Below, one piece after another: positions 49,311 to 59,758 of a stretch of DNA of 64,000 nucleotides. Under the pieces are notes generated by a model, which saw only the letters and a list, made by a program, of their open reading frames with translations, did no database searches and had not been told where the DNA came from. The translations under genes were made by a program, and so were the position numbers. The DNA comes from Prochlorococcus sp. AG-363-M21 (lineage in GTDB: Bacteria > Cyanobacteriota > Cyanobacteriia > PCC-6307 > Cyanobiaceae): positions 124,001 through 188,000 of the forward strand of contig QCFU01000001.1 in NCBI GenBank assembly GCA_003278305.1. Reading direction: 5' to 3'. Each line of letters begins with the position of its first letter. Position 1 is the first letter of the stretch.

Positions 49311-49841
49311 TCATTTCTTCTTTTTACTCTTTCTTTTATCATTTTTACCTTGTTTCCCATTTAAAGATTCAAGGTTTCTTTTAATTGTATCTTCTATGTA
49401 GTCTTTTGCATCTTGTGGGACTTGATCTGGGCAATATCGTATTGCTGAAGCAATTACATAAACCTCAGCACCCTTATATAGAGCTTTAGGAGGTACTTCT
49501 TGAGGCACGAGTTTATTCTTTTCGTTTCGAATTAAAACTTTGCTGTCATGGTAAATCTTAACGTATTCAGCATATGTAGTTGCAGAAACACCAGCTGCCT
49601 TTCTAAATTCAATATCAGCGGCCAAGCCTATACAAATATTAAGACCACCAATTTTCTGATATAAAAACTGTTCTTCTAAAGTTGCAGGTTTCTTAGTGGT
49701 TTTATCCTTGGACAAAACTGGTTCTGATAAAAAGCCTAAAAAAGCTATTGGGCTAGCCAATAACAAGGCAGAAAGAACCTTTGAGAATATTGAAGAGGGT
49801 TTCTTAAAAAGCAAAGTAAAATTTGCACTTATGCATAACAA
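49311..49841 (-). CDS. Secreted protein of unknown function with a Lys-rich tail
   Basis: A 176-residue protein. Residues about 17-45 (SIFSKVLSALLLASPIAF and a following hydrophobic part) look like a signal peptide or membrane anchor. The mature part has two cysteines about 65 residues apart and ends in a very basic tail (KNDKRKSKKKK). The start used is a TTG, since no ATG lies before the signal peptide. Similar proteins occur in marine picocyanobacteria, but I cannot name a function. It converges with prs (24-base gap) and is separated from sasA by a 389-base non-coding region. Confidence 0.7.
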   Translation of the reverse strand: MLCISANFTLLFKKPSSIFSKVLSALLLASPIAFLGFLSEPVLSKDKTTKKPATLEEQFLYQKIGGLNICIGLAADIEFRKAAGVSATTYAEYVKIYHDSKVLIRNEKNKLVPQEVPPKALYKGAEVYVIASAIRYCPDQVPQDAKDYIEDTIKRNLESLNGKQGKNDKRKSKKKK

Positions 49842-50230
49842 TATAATTAATCTATCGCAAAAACAAGCTTATTTTCCCTTTTGAAAATTAAATCTTTTTG
49901 AAGAGAGTTGATTTGTTGTTCTAAAAAAATAGTTTATTAATATAAATCTAAAAAGTAATAGGTATATAAATTATATACTTTCAACAAAGTAATAGCTTTA
50001 CTTTAAAATAATGGAGCTGATAAAAATAGATGAAGTATAAATAGCATAACAAAGAGAAAGAAGATTAGTTTAACTTTGTTTCAGTACAGGATTAAAAAAT
50101 AGAAAAGTAACAAGCAAAATGTCTTTAAAATAGAAAATATCTTTGCTAGCAATTAGTTTATTGTCAATATCATTTCACCAAAGTGATAGGATTACTTGAA
50201 ATAATGCTAACAATCAAGAAAAATTAGCTT
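49842..50230. other. 389-base non-coding region upstream of sasA
   Basis: Very AT-rich with no convincing gene. It holds a 7-bp hairpin (AAAGTAA at 49986-49992 with TTACTTT at 49998-50004) and a repeated decamer AAAGTRATAG at 49952-49961, 49986-49995 and 50180-50189, the last being 42 bases before the sasA start. The repeats could be binding sites for a regulator of sasA or of the divergent secreted-protein gene, or part of a small RNA; I cannot decide. It is the longest gene-free stretch in the window. Confidence 0.55.
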
Positions 50231-51346
50231 TTGGATGACGAACAGAACAAAAGAAGAAAAAAGCTCAAGCTTCTCTTGGTGGCAAATCGCCAGCATCTCT
50301 CTCGTCAAGATTTAAGGTCGCTGATTAACTATCTTGAATCTGAAAATTGCGGTTTCGATGTATCTCTACAGTTTTCCGATCCAAGCGAGCAGCCAGAGCT
50401 TCTTGAGTTTCATAGACTTGTAGCAATACCAGCACTTATAAAAACAGAACCAGAACCCAAACAGATCTTTGCAGGAAGCAGTATTTCCCAACAACTAAAG
50501 AATTGGCTGCCAAGGTGGGAACAAGAAGGATTTATTAGTGGAATCGACCTAAATTTAAATAATCCAAATAGAACTTCAAAAAGAACAAGGGAAGAATTGT
50601 TGCTTGAAGATGAACTGTTGGTTTTACGCCAAGAGAATGAAACTCTTTCACAAAGAATTGAATCGCAAGAAAGACTTTTAAGGATGGTTGCACATGAATT
50701 AAGGACTCCTCTTGCTGCTGCAACATTAGCAATACAAAGTCAAAAGCTTGGACAGATAAAACTAGATAAATTTCAAGAAGTTATTGAAAGACGACTAGAA
50801 GAAATTGAATTGCTATCAAATGATCTTCTTAAAGTTGGAAGTACTAAATGGGAAGGCCTTTTTAATCCTCAAAAATTAAATTTAGGAATAATCGCTGCAG
50901 AAGCAATTCTTGAATTAGAAAAATTCTGGCGAAACGAAGGGGTGGGAATAAATACTGATATACCATCAGACCTCCCTTTAGTTTTTGCAGATCAAGGAAG
51001 AATGAGACAAGTGATTTTAAACTTATTAGAAAACGCTTTAAAATTTTCTGGACAAGGTGAAGCTATTTCTATAACAATGTTACACAAAACAAGTCAATGG
51101 GTTGAGGTCAGGATTTCTGATCATGGCCCTGGCATTCCAGAAGAAGAGCAAGAGAGAATTTTTCTTGACCGTGTTCGCTTACCTCAAACTTCTACAAAGA
51201 CTTCTGGGTTTGGAATTGGACTGTCTGTTTGCAGAAGGATTGTTGAAGTACATGGCGGTAAAATATGGGTAGTTTCAGAAAAGGGAAAAGGATCAACTTT
51301 TTATTTCACTGTTCCTGTATGGGACGGTAATGACAACAAGCCATAA
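50231..51346 (+). CDS. sasA: Circadian clock output histidine kinase SasA
   Basis: A 371-residue kinase that reads KaiC and passes the signal to RpaA. Residues about 11-105 form the KaiB-like sensor domain ([20 protein letters not shown] is its first strand and helix). The dimer/phospho-acceptor helix holds H155 in [13 protein letters not shown], the N box is [11 protein letters not shown]1 is DHGPGIPEE and G2 lies in [13 protein letters not shown]. The start is a TTG at 50231; the KaiB-like strand begins ten residues later, so little can be missing. Prochlorococcus keeps KaiB, KaiC and SasA but lacks KaiA, so this kinase belongs to a reduced clock. Confidence 0.95.
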   Translation: MDDEQNKRRKKLKLLLVANRQHLSRQDLRSLINYLESENCGFDVSLQFSDPSEQPELLEFHRLVAIPALIKTEPEPKQIFAGSSISQQLKNWLPRWEQEGFISGIDLNLNNPNRTSKRTREELLLEDELLVLRQENETLSQRIESQERLLRMVAHELRTPLAAATLAIQSQKLGQIKLDKFQEVIERRLEEIELLSNDLLKVGSTKWEGLFNPQKLNLGIIAAEAILELEKFWRNEGVGINTDIPSDLPLVFADQGRMRQVILNLLENALKFSGQGEAISITMLHKTSQWVEVRISDHGPGIPEEEQERIFLDRVRLPQTSTKTSGFGIGLSVCRRIVEVHGGKIWVVSEKGKGSTFYFTVPVWDGNDNKP

Positions 51347-51388
51347 GAAAGCTTGACGGAGGGCTAAGTTGGCCCGTAACTTTCACAT

Positions 51389-51410
51389 GTGATGAATAAA
51401 TAATCATCAC
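51389..51410 (+). other. Hairpin between sasA and tRNA-Glu
   Basis: GTGATGA at 51389-51395 and TCATCAC at 51404-51410 form a perfect 7-bp stem with an eight-base A/T loop, ending six bases before the tRNA. No T-run follows. It could separate the sasA message from the tRNA (processing or termination) or be incidental. Confidence 0.3.
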
Positions 51411-51416
51411 GGCCTC

Positions 51417-51489
51417 GCCCCCATCGTCTAGAGGCCTAGGACACCTCCCTTTCACGGAGGCGACAGGGGTTCGAATCCCCTTGGGGGTA
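51417..51489 (+). tRNA. tRNA-Glu (anticodon TTC)
   Basis: A 73-nt cloverleaf. The acceptor stem GCCCCCA pairs with TGGGGGT (one G-T opposite allowed), followed by discriminator A at 51489. The anticodon arm CCTCC CTTTCAC GGAGG places TTC as the anticodon, reading GAA and GAG. The T arm has GGGGTTCGAATCCCC. CCA is not encoded. In cyanobacteria this tRNA also supplies activated glutamate for tetrapyrrole synthesis through glutamyl-tRNA reductase. Confidence 0.96.
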
Positions 51490-51507
51490 TTTCCCAAGAA
51501 AGCTAAT

Positions 51508-52083
51508 TTAGCTTTTATTGCTTAAGGCTACTTTTTCAACAGCCAATAGGTTGTTAGTCAGATCTTTTCTAAGTCGAGTTTCTATTAAAGAAACTGGCAT
51601 TCCCATGCAGCCTTGAACAGTCAACTCATAAACCAAAGAGGATCCTTCTTGATTTGGGAGTTTGTGAATTAACCAAGAGCCATCAAATCTCCTGAAATCG
51701 CCTTTAATCAATGAAAATCGCAACACACCTTGCTCTTTCATTTCCGTCAATTCAAGTAAAACTTCAGCAGAAAACTTAAATCCTAAAAAATCCTGAGATC
51801 CAACTTGTCTAAGAGTAATAACATCTCCCTTCCTAGATTCAACAATGCTTTTGTCTAGATTAGGAATAAATTCGTTTAATCGGTCATAGGAAGTAAGTAC
51901 TTTCCATAATGAATCAAAACATGCAGTAGTTCTTAATTGTGCAGCAAGTCTCCTTGTACCTCTTGGCAAAACCTCCATGGTTTGCTCAATAGTTCTATTT
52001 CGAAAGTCTCCAGCAGGAATCTCCAAATCACTCAGAGGCTCTAACTGATTTTTTTTAATTGCTTGAGAACCCAGCAAAATCAA
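51508..52083 (-). CDS. SRPBCC (START-like) family protein
   Basis: A 191-residue protein of the polyketide cyclase / Coq10-like SRPBCC superfamily, which binds hydrophobic ligands in a helix-grip cavity. The first conserved block is residues about 45-65 (ACFDSLWKVLTSYDRLNEF, 19 residues), followed by beta strands around FSLIKGDFRRFDGSW and ending in a long C-terminal helix. It has no clear signal peptide. Ligand and role are unknown. It is divergent from petH and its stop lies 18 bases from the tRNA-Glu 3' end. Confidence 0.85.
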   Translation of the reverse strand: MILLGSQAIKKNQLEPLSDLEIPAGDFRNRTIEQTMEVLPRGTRRLAAQLRTTACFDSLWKVLTSYDRLNEFIPNLDKSIVESRKGDVITLRQVGSQDFLGFKFSAEVLLELTEMKEQGVLRFSLIKGDFRRFDGSWLIHKLPNQEGSSLVYELTVQGCMGMPVSLIETRLRKDLTNNLLAVEKVALSNKS

Positions 52084-52207
52084 TTCAGAGATAAAATCCT
52101 AAGCACATTACATAAAATTCTCTTCTGTTGGGAGCTCTTGATCAAAGAGTTGTGAATTGTGCCAATCTCAAAACGTGAACTTTCGAAATGAATAAGTCAC
52201 CGAATAG

Positions 52208-53341
<1,134 letters not shown>

Positions 53342-53451
53342 AGAATATTTTTAGGATGATTTAAAGAAGTAAATAACTTTCAAATTCAGCAATTTTTATA
53401 TTTGGGGATCTGACCACAAAAGATAGCTTAATTTAAATAAACAATTTGAAT

Positions 53452-53483
53452 TTAGAGAATAAGTCGTTCTGGTTATTCTCTAA
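53452..53483 (+). promoter_or_regulatory. 11-bp perfect inverted repeat just before zwf
   Basis: TTAGAGAATAA at 53452-53462 is exactly complementary to TTATTCTCTAA at 53473-53483, around a ten-base loop GTCGTTCTGG. The repeat ends five bases before the zwf ATG. In mRNA it would fold over the ribosome-binding region; in DNA it could be an operator. No T-run follows, so it is not a terminator of petH. Confidence 0.6.
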
Positions 53484-53488
53484 CTCAA

Positions 53489-55012
53489 ATGGATATCTCT
53501 GCGACAAACCCATTAAGAGTTGATCTCAGGCAAGAGAGAGTAATTACTCCACAATGCCTGGTTATTTTTGGTGCAAGCGGAGATTTGACTCATAGGAAGT
53601 TGATTCCTGCCTTGTTTGAACTATTCAAACAACGTAGATTACCGAGTGAATTTGCTGTAGTAGGTTGCGCGAGAAGGTCCTGGAGTAATGATGAATTCAG
53701 ACAACGAATGACAGCGGCTCTAAGCAAAGAAGTTGAAAGAAATAAAACTGACTGGGAAAAATTTTCCAAAAACCTCTTCTATGAATCTGTTGATATTGAA
53801 TCCCAAGAAGACGTTATAAAGCTAAAAAATAAACTTGAAGAAATTGATAAATTAATGTCAACTCATGGAAATAGAACTTTTTATCTATCTGTTTCTCCCA
53901 AATTTTATTCAACGGCTTGCCAGTCACTTGCCCAAAACGGTTTGTTGCGCGATCCAAAGCGAAACAGAATAGTTATAGAAAAACCCTTTGGCAGAGATTT
54001 TAGTAGTGCTCAACAATTAAATAAAATAGTTCAAAGTTGTGCACTAGAAAATCAGATCTTTCGTATTGACCACTACCTAGGCAAAGAGACTGTTCAAAAT
54101 ATCCTTGTTTTACGATTTGCCAACTCTATTTTCGAGCCAATTTGGAACAGGAATTATATTTCAAGTGTTCAAATAACATCTGCAGAAACAGTTGGTGTTG
54201 AAGACAGAGCTGGCTATTACGAAAGTTCAGGTGCTTTAAGAGACATGGTGCAAAACCATCTAACTCAAATGCTTGCAATTACTGCTATGGAGCCACCTGG
54301 CCATTTTGATCCAGAAGCTATTCGCAATGAAAAGGCAAAGGTTCTTCAAGCCGCTTCCCTTGCAAATGAACTAGAACCATGGAAATGTTGCGTAAGAGGA
54401 CAGTATTCAGAAGGAGGTAGTAAAACGAATAAAATAATTGGTTATAGAAATGAACCAGGAGTTAACGCCAATAGCACAACCGAAACTTATGTAGCAATGA
54501 AGCTATTTATAAATAATTGGCGTTGGCAAGGAGTTCCCTTTTATGTTCGTACAGGAAAAAGACTTGCTAAAAGAATAAGTGAAATTGTCTTGACCTTCAG
54601 GGAGGCCCCTGTACATCTTTTTGATGCTGCAGGTGGAACTCCTACTCCTAATCAATTAATATTACGAATTCAGCCAAATGAAGGTGCTGAGTTTCGTTTT
54701 GAAGTCAAATCCCCAGGCTCAGGGATGAGAAGTCGGCCAGTTGAAATGGAATTTTCTTATGATGAATCTTTTGGCGAGCCTTTTGATGATGGGTATGTAA
54801 GACTTTTAGCGGATGCAATGCTTGGGGACACAACACTCTTCACAAGAAGCGATGAGGTAGAGGCAGCCTGGAAACTATATACTCCTCTTTTGGAATTGAT
54901 TGAGGATAGCCCATGGCAGTTACCTATCTATCAATATGAAGCCAGAACATGGGGGCCATCAGAAGCTGATTCTCTATTAGCACAAGACCAATTACTTTGG
55001 CGCAGACCTTAA
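53489..55012 (+). CDS. zwf: Glucose-6-phosphate 1-dehydrogenase
   Basis: A 507-residue NADP enzyme opening the oxidative pentose phosphate pathway, the main source of reductant at night in cyanobacteria. The NADP fold starts with LVIFGASGDLTHRK, the substrate site is RIDHYLGKETVQN with the catalytic histidine, and FYVRTGKRLAKR follows. Length is normal. OpcA, its allosteric partner, is encoded 35 bases downstream, so they form an operon. An 11-bp inverted repeat ends five bases before the ATG. Confidence 0.97.
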   Translation: MDISATNPLRVDLRQERVITPQCLVIFGASGDLTHRKLIPALFELFKQRRLPSEFAVVGCARRSWSNDEFRQRMTAALSKEVERNKTDWEKFSKNLFYESVDIESQEDVIKLKNKLEEIDKLMSTHGNRTFYLSVSPKFYSTACQSLAQNGLLRDPKRNRIVIEKPFGRDFSSAQQLNKIVQSCALENQIFRIDHYLGKETVQNILVLRFANSIFEPIWNRNYISSVQITSAETVGVEDRAGYYESSGALRDMVQNHLTQMLAITAMEPPGHFDPEAIRNEKAKVLQAASLANELEPWKCCVRGQYSEGGSKTNKIIGYRNEPGVNANSTTETYVAMKLFINNWRWQGVPFYVRTGKRLAKRISEIVLTFREAPVHLFDAAGGTPTPNQLILRIQPNEGAEFRFEVKSPGSGMRSRPVEMEFSYDESFGEPFDDGYVRLLADAMLGDTTLFTRSDEVEAAWKLYTPLLELIEDSPWQLPIYQYEARTWGPSEADSLLAQDQLLWRRP

Positions 55013-55047
55013 TCAATTGGCTCTGATAAATTCTTCAATTTGATTAA

Positions 55048-56346
55048 ATGTCTACTCAATTAACTATCCAAACTCCTCTTCAAATTCCTGTTTCAGAAAT
55101 ACCCAGTTATCTAAAACAGCTTTGGGAACAAGAACCTTCCAAGAACAAAGGGGCTAATACATTTGCCTTAGTGGTATGGAACCCTGCCTGGCTTGAACAA
55201 GGCTTAGTAAGCATTGGGAAAATCAATGGGCCAATAATTGGAAATCAAAGAGAAGAAATAATAGCGGCGGCTAGAGAAATAATTGTAGAAAAAGATTTGC
55301 CTCACTCAACTCCTCCATTTGATAAAAAAGTTTCTGACTCTTTAGAAATTAAAATAAATAATGGTGAAATTAAAGATTTAAGAGGACAGCACATTGATTC
55401 AGCAATTAGTCAACTTCAGCCAAGAAGACTAATCACCCTTGCACCCACTCTAAAAAGCAATCAAAAACTTGAGACACTTGTAGCAGCTTATTGTCCATTA
55501 CCTGAAGATGGAGGAAGTACAGTTTGTGGCGATGCAATTGTTCTTAGAGGTGACGTAAATTTAATTAATGATAAATTGCCAATGGTAGAAAAATTAATTC
55601 CAGAGGAATTGCCGTCTTGGCTTTGGTGGAATGGTCCTCTAGACGAAAATTCTGAGTTGCTTAAAATAATCGCTTCACCAATTAGACGAATAATTATAGA
55701 TTCAGCTCTGGGGAACCCTAAAAAATGTCTTGATTTATTGCTAAGGAGTATTAATGCAGAACAAGCAGTAAATGATCTTAATTGGCTGAGGTTGAGGGCC
55801 TGGAGAGAAACATTAGCGATGGTTTTTGATCCTCCAAACAGAAGGGCTATACTTGGCAATCTAATAAACATTGATATAGATATTGAAAGTGATCATCCTG
55901 TTCAAGGTTTATTACTTATTGGTTGGATAGCAGACAGATTAGGCTGGACATTCAAAAATGCACTTCATTCTAAAAACAATGGCTTACAAGCAACATTTGA
56001 AAGAAGTGATAAAGAAATAGTCAACTTTAATTTGATGCCTTTACCATTAGCGAATCCAAGTATTCATCCAGGTCAAATAATAGGGCTAAGACTAATATCA
56101 ATTTCAAATTCGAATCCTCAGCGCTCTGTATGCATAATTCTTGCCTCTGAATCAGGGGAATGTATGCGTCTAGAAGCTGGTGGAATGGCAAGCATGGAAC
56201 TTATAGAACAGGTTGTTCCAAATCAAGACAATTCTTCTGAGCAAGATGTTGCGAGGCTTCTTTCTACTAGTCGAGGCTCTACAAGTCCATTACTTGAAAG
56301 AGCAACACCTATTGCATCACAATTGTTAAATACGATTAATTCTTAA
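55048..56346 (+). CDS. opcA: Glucose-6-phosphate dehydrogenase assembly protein OpcA
   Basis: A 432-residue protein required for active Zwf; it binds Zwf and, in cyanobacteria, is redox-controlled through thioredoxin. Recognised blocks are PSYLKQLWEQE in the N-terminal domain, YCPLPEDGGSTVCGD with two cysteines, and LPSWLWWNGPLDE in the middle. It directly follows zwf, the standard arrangement, and precedes cobB by 31 bases on the same strand. I see no other function. Confidence 0.95.
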   Translation: MSTQLTIQTPLQIPVSEIPSYLKQLWEQEPSKNKGANTFALVVWNPAWLEQGLVSIGKINGPIIGNQREEIIAAAREIIVEKDLPHSTPPFDKKVSDSLEIKINNGEIKDLRGQHIDSAISQLQPRRLITLAPTLKSNQKLETLVAAYCPLPEDGGSTVCGDAIVLRGDVNLINDKLPMVEKLIPEELPSWLWWNGPLDENSELLKIIASPIRRIIIDSALGNPKKCLDLLLRSINAEQAVNDLNWLRLRAWRETLAMVFDPPNRRAILGNLINIDIDIESDHPVQGLLLIGWIADRLGWTFKNALHSKNNGLQATFERSDKEIVNFNLMPLPLANPSIHPGQIIGLRLISISNSNPQRSVCIILASESGECMRLEAGGMASMELIEQVVPNQDNSSEQDVARLLSTSRGSTSPLLERATPIASQLLNTINS

Positions 56347-56377
56347 ATATGAGTAAGTTCTCAGATTAATCAATTCT

Positions 56378-57796
56378 ATGGCATGTGTTATAGCTGCACC
56401 TTCTAGTGGAAGTGGAAAAACAACTTTGTGCCTACTGTTAGCTTCATGGGCAAGATCTCAAAGAAAAAATATACAAACTTTTAAAGTTGGTCCTGACTAT
56501 CTAGACCCAAAACAACTTACTGCTATCACACAAAAGCCATGCAGAAATCTTGACTTAATTCTTTGCGGTGAAGAGTGGGTAAAAAATTGTTTTTTTAATC
56601 ATAGTAATAAAGCCGATTTGGTTTTTGTAGAAGGCGTAATGGGGTTATTTGATGGTTTAGGCAGTTCACAAAAAGGAAGTACTAGTGAACTTGCAAATTT
56701 ACTAAACTTAGAAATAATTTTAGTTATCAATGCAAAAGGACAAGCCGCATCAATACAAGCACTGGTCAAAGGCTTTATAGAACTAAAAAAAGAATTAACT
56801 ATAGCTGGTGTTGTACTTAACAATGTGAATACTGAGCGCCACAAAATACTACTTACCGAGTCACTTCAGCAAATAAATGTAAAAGTTCTTGGTTGTTTGC
56901 CTACAAAGCAAGAATTAAATTTATCGAGTAATTACTTAGGAATAAAACCTTGTTTAACAACAAACAATTTAGAAGAAAAGATAGAAATATGGAATACTCT
57001 TTCGAAGAGATATTTAGATATGGATTCTATACAAAGACTTCTAAAATCTGAATTTGATTTAGAAAATAAAGTCCAAAAAATTAATTCTAGCTTTAACATA
57101 GAGAATTCTCATACTATTGCAATCGCACAAGATAATGCTTTTCACTTTAGATATCCTGAAACAAAAGAATGCCTAGAAGAGGCTGGTATCAATGTTATTG
57201 AATGGCAAATACTAAATGATGAACCAATACCTAAAGAAGCTGAGGGAATAATACTTCCAGGTGGTTTCCCTGAAGACTTTGCCAAAGAAATCAGTGATTC
57301 AAAAAGATCTTTATCATCAATACGAAGTTTCTTTGGTAAAAAACCTATTTATGCAGAATGCGGGGGCATGTTAATACTTGGACAAAGTCTTTATGATAAT
57401 GATAATCGAAAACATAACATGACAGGTTTACTTCCTTTTGAGAGCAAAAAAGGAAATCTGAGAGTAGGTTATCGCAAAATAAAGGCTTTAAATAAAGGTC
57501 TTATTTCAAGCACAGGAGAAGTACTAAATGGTCATGAATTCCACAAATGGGAAGTAAAATTAATTAAATCAAAAAAATCACTTATGCAAAATATACTTCA
57601 AAGTTCCAATGACTATAAACAAATTAAGCTTTATTCACCATGGGAAATATCTGGATGGGGCATAAAATCTTTTAAAGAAGGTTGGGGCAACAATCTCTTT
57701 CATGCCAGCTGGATACATCTTCATTGGCCAAGTTCAAAAATGGTCGTAAGTCATTTTAAAAATGCACTTAAATCATCAAAAAAGATTTCTACTTAA
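56378..57796 (+). CDS. cobB: Cobyrinic acid a,c-diamide synthase
   Basis: A 472-residue amidotransferase of the cobalamin pathway that amidates side chains a and c of cobyrinate. The P-loop APSSGSGKTTLC lies at residues about 6-17 and the substrate motif KVGPDYLDP follows. The C-terminal glutamine amidotransferase domain has its nucleophile C328 in YAECGGMLILG and a GHEFHKW segment. Picocyanobacteria make pseudocobalamin, so that is the likely final product. It converges with the helicase gene with a four-base gap. Confidence 0.95.
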   Translation: MACVIAAPSSGSGKTTLCLLLASWARSQRKNIQTFKVGPDYLDPKQLTAITQKPCRNLDLILCGEEWVKNCFFNHSNKADLVFVEGVMGLFDGLGSSQKGSTSELANLLNLEIILVINAKGQAASIQALVKGFIELKKELTIAGVVLNNVNTERHKILLTESLQQINVKVLGCLPTKQELNLSSNYLGIKPCLTTNNLEEKIEIWNTLSKRYLDMDSIQRLLKSEFDLENKVQKINSSFNIENSHTIAIAQDNAFHFRYPETKECLEEAGINVIEWQILNDEPIPKEAEGIILPGGFPEDFAKEISDSKRSLSSIRSFFGKKPIYAECGGMLILGQSLYDNDNRKHNMTGLLPFESKKGNLRVGYRKIKALNKGLISSTGEVLNGHEFHKWEVKLIKSKKSLMQNILQSSNDYKQIKLYSPWEISGWGIKSFKEGWGNNLFHASWIHLHWPSSKMVVSHFKNALKSSKKIST

Positions 57797-57800
57797 ATTA

Positions 57801-59246
57801 CTATGAGCTTGAATTGATCCTATTTTCCCAAAGATTAATACCATTATTTTTTTTATTAGAATCTAACAGCCAAACTGCTTTACTTGCTCTGCTTACACCT
57901 ACATATGCCAATTGTTTTCGTAAATTTATATTCTTTGGCCAGAAAATATCTGAAGCTAAAAAGACTTCTCCAAATGTACTGCCTTGACTTCTATGAACAG
58001 TCAAAACAGAAGCTGGACCTACAGATGCAAATAAATCTCTTACATAAAAAAAGGCTTTCCAAAGCTTTCGCGCCTCCGATCCTGTTTGTTTTTTCGCCTT
58101 CAGGGTTAGCTCTTCTAAAATATTATCTAAGTTTATACGAGATTCAGAACCTGGTTCTGGCAAAAGACGAATTAAAAAATCATGATTCCTGCATAAAACC
58201 TTAGCTACAAGAATTTGAATTACAGGCAATTGAATTGAAATATTGCATAGAATATCTATATCCATAAAGTCAAAAGTTTCTGAGTTTACTTCTTTAACTA
58301 TTATTTCTTCATTAGAACCAAAAAGGATACCAGGTTCTTCGAAAAATTTAATCTTGTCAATTGAAGCTGAGAGCATTACGGCTCTTCTTGTTATTAAGAC
58401 CTCACCTGGCAAAACAGACATCTTATCTGCTTTACTTCCATGGATTGCTCTTCTCGCATAAGGTATTAATCTCTCTAAGTATCTATTAGTGTAGCAAAGT
58501 ATTCTTGCTTGATCTGGGTCTTTTTTTTGGGCTGCATTTAACAAAGATAGCTGAGCTTTTTCAAGCCACTCATTGTTACTTAAGCAACCAACTATCCCAT
58601 TATCTGAATGAACTGTGGGAAAACAAGTAGGTGGAGTACATGGAAAAGATTCTTCTCTTAATAGGCTTGCTAAATTTAAAATAGGGCCTTGATGTCTAAC
58701 TACTAAATTCAAATGAGCTGCCTGCACCTTTTTCATTGAAAAAACAGGACTTATAGATTCACCTATAGGTGGAAGTTGACCAGGGTCTCCTACAAATATC
58801 AATCTTGTGTTTGACTTTTGAGAGCACTTTAAAATAATTTCTAGTAATCTCGAATCAATCATAGAAGCTTCATCGATAAGAACTAAACCTAATTTTTCAA
58901 GAGATTTTTCTGTTTGACTTGTTTCTTCGCATACCTCTAAATCACCATTCCACTTTAGCTTTAATCTAAGTAACCTATGAATAGTAGAAGGCCTCAAGGT
59001 AGGGGTTAAGCATGTCTCCTTTAAAACCTTTCTAAGAACACCAACTGCTTTATGAGTAGGGGCTACAACTGTCCAACAAAAATTATTTTCTTCAACAAGG
59101 GTTAAAAATTTTGTTGATAAAAAAGTCTTACCACTGCCTGCGAAACCGCTTAATACAAACTTCTCAGTAATGCTTGCATTTTTAAGCCATGACTCGAAAA
59201 TTCTAATTGCTTCAAACTGATCTGAAGTTAATCTTTTTTTTATCAC
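57801..59246 (-). CDS. Stand-alone RecD-like / UvrD_C_2 helicase
   Basis: A 481-residue superfamily 1 ATPase separate from RecBCD. Walker A is SGFAGSGKTFLS (about residues 33-44), Walker B is VLIDEASMIDS, motif III is FVGDPGQLPPIGES, and the C-terminal TVHRSQGSTFGEVF is the UvrD_C_2 helicase motif. It lacks the N-terminal RecBCD-contact domain of the RecD at 19798 and resembles phage Dda/RecD2-like enzymes. Its biological role (repair, replication restart) is not visible from the context. It is downstream of the DUF212 gene by two bases. Confidence 0.88.
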   Translation of the reverse strand: MIKKRLTSDQFEAIRIFESWLKNASITEKFVLSGFAGSGKTFLSTKFLTLVEENNFCWTVVAPTHKAVGVLRKVLKETCLTPTLRPSTIHRLLRLKLKWNGDLEVCEETSQTEKSLEKLGLVLIDEASMIDSRLLEIILKCSQKSNTRLIFVGDPGQLPPIGESISPVFSMKKVQAAHLNLVVRHQGPILNLASLLREESFPCTPPTCFPTVHSDNGIVGCLSNNEWLEKAQLSLLNAAQKKDPDQARILCYTNRYLERLIPYARRAIHGSKADKMSVLPGEVLITRRAVMLSASIDKIKFFEEPGILFGSNEEIIVKEVNSETFDFMDIDILCNISIQLPVIQILVAKVLCRNHDFLIRLLPEPGSESRINLDNILEELTLKAKKQTGSEARKLWKAFFYVRDLFASVGPASVLTVHRSQGSTFGEVFLASDIFWPKNINLRKQLAYVGVSRASKAVWLLDSNKKNNGINLWENRINSSS

Positions 59247-59248
59247 CC

Positions 59249-59758
59249 CTATAGAAGTCCCATGGATTGCAGCAAATGAAGTGGTGATCCAATATAAAAA
59301 ATTCCAGGCAAAGCAATAGCAGGACCGAGGACACTGCCTATAAAAACCTCTAAACGTGTATGACCAAGGCTCTCTTTAAGTGGAAGCTCAGGTTTTGAAG
59401 GCCAAAGTTCTTTCGGTAATTTGTTGACACGAGCAGCAGCAAGGCCTGCTGACCTTCTTATCCCACTAGCGTCATACATAACAACAAATGCAATAGTTGC
59501 TGCAATTGCAAACAAAGGGTCTCCAAAACCCATAACTGATCCAACACCCGCTGCAGTTCCAGTGACAAGTGCCGAATGGCTTGATGGCATGCCTCCAGTC
59601 TCCAGCAAAACTTCAGGACGCCACTTTTTATTTGAAATCAATTCAAATATCAATTTAGAAAGCTGAGCAATACCACAAGCTATAAGGCCCCAAGCCAAAA
59701 CGCTATTATCAAAGAGCTCTTTCAATAGTGAGAAATCAAAAGAATTCTGGATAGTCAT
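59249..59758 (-). CDS. DUF212 (divergent PAP2) membrane protein
   Basis: A 169-residue protein of the divergent PAP2 / acid phosphatase-vanadium haloperoxidase-related family. Conserved blocks are [20 protein letters not shown] with the catalytic-type SH pair, and [16 protein letters not shown] near the C-terminus with an arginine in the position of the phosphatase motif. Membrane helices surround them. The function in cyanobacteria and plants is undefined. It overlaps crtE by four bases, so it may be cotranscribed with isoprenoid synthesis. Confidence 0.88.
   Translation of the reverse strand: MTIQNSFDFSLLKELFDNSVLAWGLIACGIAQLSKLIFELISNKKWRPEVLLETGGMPSSHSALVTGTAAGVGSVMGFGDPLFAIAATIAFVVMYDASGIRRSAGLAAARVNKLPKELWPSKPELPLKESLGHTRLEVFIGSVLGPAIALPGIFYIGSPLHLLQSMGLL

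Noticed and set aside
51306-51497. 63-codon reverse-strand frame across the sasA end and tRNA-Glu
   Set aside because: It is the complement of the tRNA; the reading GIRTPVASVKGR is a known translation artefact of tRNA genes.
55488-55871. 127-codon reverse-strand frame inside opcA
   Set aside because: Complete overlap with a well-supported gene; no start context or recognised motif.
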